DNA of 11,445 bases, from contig CAJUMH010000002.1 of the NCBI GenBank assembly GCA_910587145.1, forward strand, positions 1-11,445. The letters are read 5' to 3'. The DNA comes from an uncultured Ruthenibacterium sp. (GTDB lineage: Bacteria > Bacillota > Clostridia > Oscillospirales > Ruminococcaceae). A program made the position numbers and the translations under genes. Positions 1 to 5,544 of the stretch are shown in pieces. The number at the start of each line of letters is the position of its first letter. Position 1 is the stretch's first letter. The notes under the pieces were generated by a model. The model was not told where the DNA came from. It made no database searches and saw only the letters and a list, made by a program, of their open reading frames with translations.

Positions 1-55
1 AGGATTGGTATCCTTTCAATGGCGAAAATTGGTATACTTTATCTTACCATTTACA
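1..55. mobile_element. possible IS21-type insertion sequence terminus (partial)
   Basis: The stretch ends in ...TTTACA at base 55. It contains two near-identical 13-base units, ATTGGTATCCTTT at 4-16 and ATTGGTATACTTT at 28-40, 24 bases apart. IS21-family elements characteristically carry several short repeats just inside each end and have TG...CA tips, so this could be the end of such an element lying off the left edge. No transposase sequence is present in the window, the other end is missing, and no target duplication can be checked. The call therefore rests on repeat layout and tip bases alone. It could also be an unrelated promoter or operator region of a gene to the left. Confidence 0.3.
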
Positions 56-77
56 CTTGACCTTATAAATCCCGAAT

Positions 78-578
78 TTATAAAACTCGCTGAGCTACAA
101 CCACAGTATAGTTATCCGTGTCATATGTAATCCCCGTCTCCTTAAAATTGTTTTTATGCCAAAAATGCTCTGCCTGGGGATTGCCTTTAACCCAGCCAAG
201 CCGTACACTCGAAAGCCTGATGCTGGCCAGATAACGGCATAAATCGTCAATAATGCTGCTTCCAATTCCAGCATTTTGAGTCGATACCGCTGTCATAAAA
301 AAGCCTATGAAAGCAGTTTTTTCATTAGGGTATGCCATAATAAAATCCATTACAGCAATCAATTCTTCACCTTTGTAGTACCCCACATAATATTTGTCGC
401 ACGTTTCTTTATTTGGAGGCAAGGCTTTCATATCATCAAGAATACTCTGTTCTGTCACAAATGGTGGACAGTATTGGTAATACAAATCATTTTTGCTGCA
501 CAGTAAATATATATCTGCGACATCCGCTTTTTCCATGCGGCGTACAGTATAATCATTAGAGAAAAGAGATATATCCAT
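78..578 (-). CDS. GNAT-family N-acetyltransferase
   Basis: This 166-residue protein has the length and layout of a GCN5-related acetyltransferase, which moves an acetyl group from acetyl-CoA to an amine. The acetyl-CoA loop (motif A) is visible around residues 100-110 as QNAGIGSSII, an Q/RxxGxG/A pattern after a hydrophobic strand (AFIGFFMTAV). The C-terminal part SVRLGWVKGNPQAEHFWHKN is the usual motif B region with an aromatic close. The substrate cannot be told from sequence. A GTG at 587 could add three residues, but it lies inside the ribosome site (AGAGGTG), so the ATG at 578, six bases beyond that site, is chosen. The gene is visibly AT-rich compared with everything to its right and points away from the conjugation genes, which suggests separate acquisition. 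It may be cargo of a mobile element. Confidence 0.85.
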   Translation of the reverse strand: MDISLFSNDYTVRRMEKADVADIYLLCSKNDLYYQYCPPFVTEQSILDDMKALPPNKETCDKYYVGYYKGEELIAVMDFIMAYPNEKTAFIGFFMTAVSTQNAGIGSSIIDDLCRYLASIRLSSVRLGWVKGNPQAEHFWHKNNFKETGITYDTDNYTVVVAQRVL

Positions 579-616
579 TTGTGTCACCTCTGCAAATCTT
601 GATTGTTACTTCGTTC

Positions 617-645
617 AGTTTATCACATTTATAGGATATCTACAA
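617..645 (-). promoter_or_regulatory. putative sigma-A promoter of the acetyltransferase gene
   Basis: On the minus strand TTGTAG (645-640) is followed after 17 bases by TAAACT (622-617). A TG lies one base upstream of the latter, giving an extended -10. The site is about 39 bases upstream of the chosen ATG. The match is moderate (4 of 6 in the -10 hexamer), but spacing and position are right. Confidence 0.45.
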
Positions 646-695
646 GATTCCGTGTATGAAAAAGCTAAAAGAATGAATTCTTCACTTGACAATGT

Positions 696-1022
696 GGCAA
701 AGAACTGCTGACCCCGGATGAGGTGCGGCGCATTGAGCGCGGGGACGCGCTGCTTTTGATGAGCAGCGAGGACCCGGTAATCGATCGGAAGTTTGATATA
801 TTAAAGCACCCCAATATCCGGTTTACGCTGGACGGCGGCAGCGCGCCGTATGTGATGCCACATGATTACATGGGCGATGCGGCCAGCCTGCCCGCCGCAG
901 AAATCGAAACATTGGAACCGGACAAGGTGCCGGAGGAAACCCTACGACAATATGAATGGATCGAATTGGAGGAGATCAACGAATATGAAGCTTTTGAAAA
1001 ATCAGAGGAAATACCGCATTGA
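696..1022 (+). pseudogene. 3' fragment of VirD4/TraG type IV coupling protein
   Basis: The reading frame is open from 690 (TGA at 687-689), and recognisable family sequence begins at KELLTPDEVRRIERGDALL. This is the C-terminal tail typical of VirD4 proteins of clostridial conjugative elements, followed by DPVIDRKFDILKHPNIRFTLDGG. Intact members are several hundred residues longer and carry Walker A and B ATPase motifs upstream; none of that remains. The coupling protein is the inner-membrane ATPase that brings the relaxase-DNA complex to the mating channel, so this fragment cannot function. A GTG at 723 could start a 99-residue peptide, but it lacks a convincing ribosome site. The 3' end overlaps the next gene by 38 bases, the normal compact layout of the cluster. 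Confidence 0.75.
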
Positions 1023-1347
1023 CGAGACGCCGGTGCCGCTGGACGCGCAGGCGAAGCGCATCAAACGGACATATCTGGCGCTTGTATCGTTGCTGGCAAT
1101 GGCATTTGTGCTGGCCTGCCCGGCGTTTGCAGCAGCGGGCGACCCGTTGGCCGCGATCAATAACCTGTCGGATTTTGTGTTCAGCGCCATCAAGGCCATC
1201 GGCGCGATCCTGCTGGGCTTTGGCATCGTACAGATCGGTTTAGCCTTGAAAGGCCATGACGCCAGCCAGCGCGCGCAGGGCTTTATGACCTTTTTCGGCG
1301 GCGTGGTGATCTACTTTGCAAAAGATCTGTTGGATATGATCGTGTGA
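985..1347 (+). CDS. Maff2/VirB2-like small membrane protein of the conjugation module
   Basis: This 120-residue protein has a charged N-terminus, a hydrophobic segment (about residues 31-45) ending in AFA-AAGD, and two further hydrophobic segments at about 64-88 and 100-120. The segment ending around residue 49 looks like a long signal sequence with an A-x-A cleavage site. A mature product with two membrane helices is the layout of VirB2/TrbC pilins and of the Maff2-type proteins found directly after virD4 in clostridial elements. It probably forms the pilus or channel subunit. The start at 985 is favoured by GGAGGAG at 968-974. An upstream in-frame ATG at 862 exists but would put a frame-shifted virD4 translation in front of the protein. 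The gene looks intact even though its neighbours are broken. Confidence 0.7.
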   Translation: MKLLKNQRKYRIDETPVPLDAQAKRIKRTYLALVSLLAMAFVLACPAFAAAGDPLAAINNLSDFVFSAIKAIGAILLGFGIVQIGLALKGHDASQRAQGFMTFFGGVVIYFAKDLLDMIV

Positions 1348-1368
1348 ACCGGGAACAAACCGAATATA

Positions 1369-1407
1369 GCCGCCGCATGGGTTTTCTGATATAGCCCATG
1401 CGGCGGC
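1369..1407 (+). promoter_or_regulatory. perfect 13-bp stem-loop before virB6-like gene
   Basis: GCCGCCGCATGGG (1369-1381) and CCCATGCGGCGGC (1395-1407) form a perfect 13-bp stem with a 13-base loop between the Maff2-like and VirB6-like genes. No T-run follows, so it is unlikely to be an ordinary terminator. It ends three bases before the GGAGGTG ribosome site of the next gene. It could set the relative amounts of the two products by stabilising the 3' end of the upstream message or limiting ribosome access. Confidence 0.55.
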
Positions 1408-1427
1408 ATGGGAGGTGAAGAAAAAAC

Positions 1428-2258
1428 TTGAATCAGAACTGGATCGTTGAAAATATCCTGAATGCCTTTGCAACATGGAACGAAAAGCTGGCCGAACTCT
1501 GGACGCTTGTCACCATGTCGCCGGACGCCTTCAAGGGCGGCGCGGTCTGGGCCGTGATGCAGAATATCCACGGCGGACTGCTTGCCGTGGGGTACGGGCT
1601 GCTCATTCTGTTTTTTGCGATGTCCCTTTTCAAAAATACGGCAAATTTCCATGAGTTAAAACGTCCTGAAGCGGCCATTGGCTATCTTGTCCGGTTTGTG
1701 GCGGCAAAGGCGGCTGTGACCTATGGCATGGAGATCATGCTGAAGCTGTTTGAGGTGTGCAACGGCATTGTGCTGCAGGCGGCAGCCGGGATGGGCGGCA
1801 TCTCGCAGGCGATGGTTTTTCTGCCGGTCGAAATTGAAACGGCTATCCGCAGCGTCGGCTTTCTTGCCAGCATCCCATTGTGGCTGGTGACCATCCTCGG
1901 CAGCCTGCTGATCACGGTGCTTTCGTTTATGCTGATCCTTACGGTATACGGGCGCTTTTTCCATATCTATATGTACACCGCGCTGGCTCCGGTGCCGCTG
2001 GCGGCATTTGCCGGAGAACGCACGCAGTCCGTGGGGATCTCATTCTTGAAAAGATATCTCGGCGTGTGTATGGAGGGCGCGGTGATCGTGCTGGCCTGCG
2101 TGATCTATTCCGGCTTTGTGACAGCGCCCAGCGTCACGACCGGCGAAGCCGCCAGCATGGTGTGGAGTTATCTGGCCGAGACAGCGTTTAATATGCTGGT
2201 GCTGGTCGGGCTGGTGAAAGGAGCGGACAGGATCATCCATGAGATGATGGGGTTGTAA
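1428..2258 (+). CDS. VirB6/TrbL-like conjugal transfer membrane protein
   Basis: This 276-residue protein is strongly hydrophobic, with about six membrane segments: roughly residues 44-66 (GGLLAVGYGLLILFFAMSLF), 82-100, 145-185 (two segments around IPLWLVTILGSLLITVLSFM), 215-235 and 250-266. Position between the Maff2-like gene and prgI, and the TrbL/VirB6 pattern of a polytopic core with the ALAPVPLAAFAGE stretch, identify it as the channel protein of the clostridial type IV system. It sits in the cell membrane and helps form the DNA path. The start is TTG at 1428, ten bases after GGAGGTG. No nearby in-frame ATG fits better, so initiation may be weak. The stop codon lies inside the -35 box of the following toxin-antitoxin promoter. 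The reading frame is intact. Confidence 0.75.
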   Translation: MNQNWIVENILNAFATWNEKLAELWTLVTMSPDAFKGGAVWAVMQNIHGGLLAVGYGLLILFFAMSLFKNTANFHELKRPEAAIGYLVRFVAAKAAVTYGMEIMLKLFEVCNGIVLQAAAGMGGISQAMVFLPVEIETAIRSVGFLASIPLWLVTILGSLLITVLSFMLILTVYGRFFHIYMYTALAPVPLAAFAGERTQSVGISFLKRYLGVCMEGAVIVLACVIYSGFVTAPSVTTGEAASMVWSYLAETAFNMLVLVGLVKGADRIIHEMMGL

Positions 2259-2281
2259 TCATGGGATAATTGTGGTATAAT
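2253..2281 (+). promoter_or_regulatory. promoter of the toxin-antitoxin operon with possible operator
   Basis: TTGTAA (2253-2258), 17 bases, then TATAAT (2276-2281) preceded by TGG make a strong extended -10 promoter 25 bases before the antitoxin start. GTATAATAC (2275-2283) is a perfect palindrome over the -10 box, and TTGTAA at 2253 is mirrored by TTACAA at 2286-2291. Either could be the site where the antitoxin represses its own operon, as is usual for YefM/RelE-type systems. Confidence 0.65.
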
Positions 2282-2305
2282 ACAGTTACAAAGGAGGCTG
2301 ATCCT

Positions 2306-2566
2306 ATGCCGCGTATTATTCCGATTCGGGACTTGAAAGACACTGCCGCCATTTCCCAGATGTGCAGCGAAGTCAACGAGCCGGTCTATATCACCAAAAA
2401 TGGGTATGGGGATATGGTCATTATGAGCATGAAAACCTACGAAGAAACCATGTACCTGAAGGATGTCTACACAAAACTGGCGCAGGCGGAGGATGAAGTG
2501 CGCAGCGGGAAAACGGTGGATGCCCGCTCTGCCCTTAAGGAGCTGAGGGGGAAGTATGGCATATAG
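2306..2566 (+). CDS. type II antitoxin, Phd/YefM family
   Basis: This 86-residue protein opens with IIPIRDLKDTAAISQMCSE and continues EPVYITKNGYGDMVIMSMKTYEE. This is the Phd/YefM DNA-binding fold: a short N-terminal strand, a helix, then a strand-rich stretch of the form P-V-x-I-T-K-N-G. The C-terminal half (DVYTKLAQAEDEVRSGK...) is helical and charged and should wrap the toxin. Members bind their own operator and neutralise the partner toxin. The ATG at 2306 follows AAGGAGG (2291-2297) with eight bases between. The last 11 bases overlap the toxin gene, the normal arrangement for coupled translation. It lies between virB6-like and prgI-like genes but has its own promoter and terminator, so it is an insertion-like module in the conjugation operon. 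Confidence 0.9.
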   Translation: MPRIIPIRDLKDTAAISQMCSEVNEPVYITKNGYGDMVIMSMKTYEETMYLKDVYTKLAQAEDEVRSGKTVDARSALKELRGKYGI

Positions 2567-2867
2567 AATCATTGAAACAGAATTGGCGCTTGCCGATCTG
2601 GACGCTATTCTGTCCCACATGGCTATTTCTCTTGCAAACCCCTCTGCTGCTGCCTCTTTTGCGGATGCCGTCGAGTTTTGTTATGGGACATTGGAACAAA
2701 TGCCTCTGGCCTATGAGCAATGCCGTGACCCTCATTTGAACGCCTTGGGATACCGTAAAGCAGTGATCAATCACTACATTATGATCTATCGCGTATCCGA
2801 GCCGGAAAAAACAGTTTATGTCCTGCGCTTCTTTTATGGCCGGCAGGACTATGAAAAATTGATCTGA
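2556..2867 (+). CDS. type II toxin, RelE/ParE family
   Basis: This 103-residue protein has the RelE/ParE pattern: two N-terminal helices (ELALADLDAILSHMAISLANPSAAASFADAVE), then strands ending in YRKAVINHYIMIYRVSEPEKTVYVLRFFYGRQDYEKLI. The late basic and aromatic positions (R in YRV, R in VLRFFYGRQDY) are where the family places its active or binding residues. Family members either cut mRNA on the ribosome (RelE) or poison gyrase (ParE); sequence alone does not decide which, although pairing with a YefM-type antitoxin makes the RNase option somewhat more likely. The start at 2556 overlaps the antitoxin stop. The frame is complete, so the pair is probably active and could favour retention of the surrounding element remnant. 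Confidence 0.88.
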   Translation: MAYRIIETELALADLDAILSHMAISLANPSAAASFADAVEFCYGTLEQMPLAYEQCRDPHLNALGYRKAVINHYIMIYRVSEPEKTVYVLRFFYGRQDYEKLI

Positions 2868-2879
2868 GCAAATATTTTT

Positions 2880-2915
2880 GCGGCAGAGCCTCAATGGCCC
2901 TGCCGCTTTTGTTTT
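2880..2915 (+). terminator. intrinsic terminator after the toxin gene
   Basis: GCGGCAG (2880-2886) pairs with CTGCCGC (2900-2906). An inner GCC/GGC extension and the loop TCAAT lie between them, and TTTTGTTTT follows. It begins 12 bases past the toxin stop and separates the toxin-antitoxin transcript from prgI. Confidence 0.75.
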
Positions 2916-2978
2916 GGAGGTGGAAATACGCAAGTCAAAATCAGCAAGGAGATCCGCACCTATCAGGAGGAGATTTTC

Positions 2979-3350
2979 ATGGGCCTGTCTCTGCGGCAGC
3001 TCGTCTGCTCCGGCCTTGCCATCGGCGCGGCGGTCGGCTCGTACTTTGCCCTGCGCGGTATGTTGGGCCGGGAAACGGTCAGCTGGGTCTGCATCGTCTG
3101 CGCCGCGCCGGTCGCGGCGGCGGGATTTTTTACCTATGACGGACTGAACTTTGAAGGATTCCTGCGCGCGGTGTGGCAAACGATATTCCTGCGGGCCGGG
3201 CCGCGCGTCTGGAAAAGCGAAAACCGGTATGAGCAAGTCGTGCAAAAAAGCGCAAAACGAAAAAGGGCGGCTGGCAGGCTGCCCTTTTTTCATTTAGGTG
3301 TGTTCAGCAAAAAGAGGAAGGATGAAGTCGAGGATTTTAAAATTAAGTGA
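2979..3350 (+). CDS. PrgI-family conjugation protein, start and tail altered
   Basis: The family pattern is clear from QVKISKEIRTYQEEIF onward: MGLSLRQLVCSGLAIGAAVGSYFALRG and TVSWVCIVCAAPVAAAGFFTYDGLNFEGFLRAVWQ give two adjacent membrane segments followed by a basic tail. PrgI-like proteins are small membrane partners encoded just before virB4 in clostridial type IV clusters. The expected initiator position (just before QVKIS) is ACG at 2928-2930, seven bases after GGAGG, so the normal start appears to have been lost by a single base change. The ATG at 2979 has its own AGGAGG (2965-2970) and would give 123 residues lacking the first 17. The tail after about residue 90 no longer resembles the family, and a terminator hairpin lies inside the frame. 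The product may be non-functional. Confidence 0.6.
   Translation: MGLSLRQLVCSGLAIGAAVGSYFALRGMLGRETVSWVCIVCAAPVAAAGFFTYDGLNFEGFLRAVWQTIFLRAGPRVWKSENRYEQVVQKSAKRKRAAGRLPFFHLGVFSKKRKDEVEDFKIK
3260..3290 (+). terminator. intrinsic terminator inside the prgI-like frame
   Basis: AAAAAGGGCGGC (3260-3271) pairs with GCTGCCCTTTTT (3278-3289) across the loop TGGCAG, with one G-T pair, and ends in six T. It sits 60 bases before the open frame of the PrgI-like gene closes and upstream of the virB4 fragment. Transcripts would usually stop before the reading frame does. Confidence 0.65.
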
Positions 3351-3704
3351 ATATGACCACTGCCGCCGCACGCGGGGCAACTGCCGTGTCCCGCGCTCGG
3401 TGCAGCAGAGCATCCCTATCGACACCCTTTACAGCACGGCATCTGGCGCAGCGGCGATGTGTACAGCCGGATGTGGAGCGTGTCGGACGTCAACTATGCC
3501 ATGCTCTCGGACTCGGCCAAAAAAGAAATCCAAACCCTGTACGGAGCGGTGTATGCCGGCATTCCCGCCGACTGCTGGGCGCAGTTTTGCATCGTCAGCC
3601 AGCGGATGGACGAGGCCGCGTTCCGGCGCGACATCCTCTTGCCGATGAAAGAGGAACGCACAGACGCATACCGCAGCGAGTACAACGCGCTGCTCGAAAG
3701 TCGC
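3322..3704 (+). pseudogene. frameshifted 5' fragment of VirB4/TraE conjugation ATPase
   Basis: Two frames together give one VirB4-type N-terminus. From ATG 3322 the first frame reads to SVQQSIPIDTLY (ending about 3432). The next frame continues HGIWRSGDVYSRMWSVSDVN, then KKEIQTLYGAVY and RRDILLPMKEERTDAYRSEY. This is the domain before the ATPase in clostridial VirB4 proteins. One base appears to be lost near 3431-3433. Recognisable homology ends at LLESR (3704), far short of the Walker motifs of a full-length protein, after which the frame runs into lysine-rich noise to 3878. VirB4 energises the channel, so this fragment alone disables transfer. The exact start is uncertain; GTG 3298 is an alternative. 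Confidence 0.65.
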
Positions 3705-3790
3705 GTTCGTGGAACCTGTGCATCCCGCTGCGGCAAAGCGCAAAAACAAAAGCCCCATAAAGAAAAACGAAAAAAGCACCCCAAAAAACA

Positions 3791-3840
3791 AAAGCTCCGC
3801 ATCCGATTTGGCAATTCTGCCAAAGCGGATGCGGAGCTTT
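3791..3840 (-). terminator. long hairpin terminator for the hemerythrin-REC gene
   Basis: A 15-bp outer stem (AAAGCTCCGCATCCG at 3791-3805 with its complement at 3826-3840) and a 7-bp inner stem (TTTGGCA at 3807-3813, TGCCAAA at 3818-3824) are separated by one A/G mismatch and closed by ATTC. On the minus strand the stem runs into TTTTGTTTTTT, so it should end transcripts coming from the right, about 180 bases past the hemerythrin stop codon. The plus strand side has no T-run. Confidence 0.7.
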
Positions 3841-3860
3841 GCGTGCTGGTTGCGCGATTT

Positions 3861-3950
3861 GCGTATTTTGCGCAGTGAATGCGTGGTTTTGCATATTTTG
3901 CGCGGTGAGTGCGTATTTTTGCGCGTTGGATGCATGTTTTTACGTATTTT
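3861..3950. repeat. degenerate 30-bp direct repeat, G/T-rich
   Basis: Bases 3861-3890 and 3891-3920 align over 30 positions with few differences (GCGTATTTTGCGCAGTGAAT against GCATATTTTGCGCGGTGAGT, then GCGT). A partial third copy starts at 3921. The strand is strikingly poor in C and A. The copies have no conserved palindrome and no spacers, so this is not a CRISPR array. No function is evident. Confidence 0.5.
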
Positions 3951-4022
3951 TATGTGCTTTTGCGCTTTTTGTTTTGCGGCGCGCCGCTGCCGGAAAACTC
4001 CCTCCGGCATCACAGCTTCTGC

Positions 4023-5384
4023 TTACGCTTTTTTCTGCTTTTCAAAGAACGCGTTGATCTTTTTTCGGATCTCTTCGGGTTTAAACGTCTTCAGCAAATA
4101 GCCTGCCGGGCGCAGAGACATTACCTGGCGCACGCTCTCGGGATCGCTTTTGCTTGTGAGGAAGATCACCGGGATATCGGCAAACGAAGGCTCCGAGCGC
4201 AGCATTTCCAGCGTTTGTTTGCCGTCGCAGATGGGCATTTCGTAATCGAGCAGCACAAGATCCGGCCGATTCAACGTGATGGTACGGATCGCAGCCACGC
4301 CGGAATCGGCTGTGGAAACGTCGTAATCCTCATTCAAAAGGCGACAGATGCTCTGCTGTACAACAAGCGAATCGTCCACAAGCAGCACCCTCGGCTTGCT
4401 TGCATCCGCGCTGTGCGCTTTGCGCTCGGATAAGAACTTTTCCACCTCGGCCATCGCATTGTCAGCCGCGAGCGGCGTAACGGTGCCGTTTTCCAGAAGA
4501 TGCGGCGCAATGAGGCAAAACGCAAAATAGCCTGCCCCGGTGTTGAACAGCAGGCTGGCCTGCACCTTTTCTTTTTCAAATATCCGCTGGAACTGTTCAT
4601 AGGATAAAAAGTTTTCTTCCTTCAGCTCGCAGGACTGCATCGAGGGGATCTGCTTCAAAACACGTTCGGCAAACTGGCGCGCCGTATAGCGCGATGCGTG
4701 GATGAGCATGGAATCCAGCTCGTTTGTCTCGATGCCCAATACCTTGCCCACGGTTCCGATCAACAGTTTTTCTTCCAAAACAAGAAGGATCTCCTGTCTT
4801 TTCTCGCAGTGCGGCGCTTCGTAGACAAAACGGTAATAAATGCCGCAGCCAAACTTTTCGCCGCCGTAGGCATCGCTGATGAGGTGCGATTCCAGCCGGA
4901 ACATATCAAATACCAGCTGTGTGACCACTTTTCGGATGGCGGTGAGCTCCTCGCCCGGAAGAAGCTTTTCCCACTTGCAGGTGCCCTTGTCCGTGATAGA
5001 GAGGTCTTCGGTGAGCGTATGGCCGATCAGCCAGCCGGCGCAAACGCCAAGAAAATGATCTACTGCATCCGGAGCATAATTCGACTGCTCCAGCTCCTGC
5101 TCCAGTGCGGGAAGCGTGTTTTCGCAAAATCCTTTATGGATGCGCCGATGCCGTTCGAGCCCGGCATATTGGATCGAGGCCATATACGCCTCCTCGTCGC
5201 TGAAATGCTTGAGCGTATGGCCTTTAAAAAACTTGATGCCCTCCTGACAAGTCCACTGCGCATCCTTTTCCGCCTCGCGGTAATCGAACAGCTTGTTGAT
5301 AATCTTAAAAAGACGCTGGTGCTCTTTATCAATTACATCCACGCCAAGCAAAAATTCGTCCCGCCATGTAAATTTGGGCCCCAT
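4023..5384 (-). CDS. hemerythrin-REC signalling protein with CheX-like middle domain
   Basis: This protein has 453 residues. Residues 1-130 are a bacteriohemerythrin with all seven iron ligands in the usual order: H22, H60, E64, H79, H83, H122 and D127 (DKEHQ, HFSDEE, HRRIH, HTLTED). The di-iron centre binds O2, possibly NO. Residues about 200-320 resemble the CheX/CheC fold (LIGTVGKVLGIETNELDSM...), but the ExxN phosphatase signature is not visible, so this part is tentative. Residues 331-453 are a receiver domain with D337/D338, phospho-acceptor D380 (LLDYEMP), T410 and K432. There is no DNA-binding output domain, so it probably signals through protein contacts, for example in chemotaxis. 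The start at 5384 follows AGGAGG by seven bases; an upstream in-frame ATG at 5456 would include the promoter. It is transcribed divergently from the FNT channel gene. Confidence 0.85.
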   Translation of the reverse strand: MGPKFTWRDEFLLGVDVIDKEHQRLFKIINKLFDYREAEKDAQWTCQEGIKFFKGHTLKHFSDEEAYMASIQYAGLERHRRIHKGFCENTLPALEQELEQSNYAPDAVDHFLGVCAGWLIGHTLTEDLSITDKGTCKWEKLLPGEELTAIRKVVTQLVFDMFRLESHLISDAYGGEKFGCGIYYRFVYEAPHCEKRQEILLVLEEKLLIGTVGKVLGIETNELDSMLIHASRYTARQFAERVLKQIPSMQSCELKEENFLSYEQFQRIFEKEKVQASLLFNTGAGYFAFCLIAPHLLENGTVTPLAADNAMAEVEKFLSERKAHSADASKPRVLLVDDSLVVQQSICRLLNEDYDVSTADSGVAAIRTITLNRPDLVLLDYEMPICDGKQTLEMLRSEPSFADIPVIFLTSKSDPESVRQVMSLRPAGYLLKTFKPEEIRKKINAFFEKQKKA

Positions 5385-5420
5385 AGCCGAACCTCCTCTA
5401 TCCGTATTGGACTTTGTTTT

Positions 5421-5449
5421 ATTATACAACATCTTCCGGTGACAATCAA
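5421..5449 (-). promoter_or_regulatory. promoter of the hemerythrin-REC gene
   Basis: On the minus strand TTGATT (5449-5444), 17 bases, then a perfect TATAAT (5426-5421) lie about 36 bases before the start codon. The site is back to back with the channel-gene promoter. Confidence 0.7.
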
Positions 5450-5489
5450 TCGGCAAAACGAAAAATCCAAAACTTTTCCGTCAAGAGGC

Positions 5490-5518
5490 GTGACTTTTTG
5501 CGGATTTTATGGTACAGT
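5490..5518 (+). promoter_or_regulatory. putative promoter of the FNT channel gene
   Basis: GTGACT (5490-5495), 17 bases, then TACAGT (5513-5518) with TGG just before form a weak extended -10 promoter, 26 bases before the start. Both hexamers match consensus at four of six positions, so an activator may be needed. Confidence 0.4.
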
Positions 5519-5544
5519 GAAGAAAAAGAGGATAGGGTGGATTT

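Larger units (their letters stand above)
690..3704 (+). mobile_element. remnant of a Tn1549-type integrative conjugative element (type IV secretion module)
   Basis: The gene order (VirD4 C-terminus, Maff2/VirB2-like, VirB6/TrbL-like, PrgI, VirB4 N-terminus) is that of the mating-channel cluster of Tn1549/CTn-type elements of Clostridia. Both outer genes are cut: only about the last 109 codons of virD4 and the first 130 or so of virB4 remain. No relaxase, integrase, replication or excision gene is seen in the window. Composition changes sharply at about 690 (AT-rich to GC-rich), and recognisable VirB4 homology stops near 3704. The fragment therefore looks like a deletion derivative. Boundaries are estimates from where homology begins and ends; no attachment-site repeats were recognised. 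Confidence 0.75.
3705..4022. other. gene-free stretch between element remnant and hemerythrin gene
   Basis: I see no credible gene here. The first 85 bases are A-rich on the plus strand. They are followed by a long hairpin (3791-3840), a G/T-rich stretch with a 30-bp degenerate repeat (3861-3950), a 12-base palindrome GCGGCGCGCCGC (3976-3987) and a small hairpin TGCCGGA/TCCGGCA (3988-4009). The last of these lies just past the stop of the minus-strand hemerythrin gene. Confidence 0.6.

Noticed and set aside
686..714. TTGACA at 686-691 as a promoter reading into the virD4 fragment
   Set aside because: No acceptable -10 box lies 16-18 bases downstream, and it sits on the element breakpoint.
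3861..3950. CRISPR array
   Set aside because: The repeats are adjacent and degenerate, without spacers, leader or cas genes.
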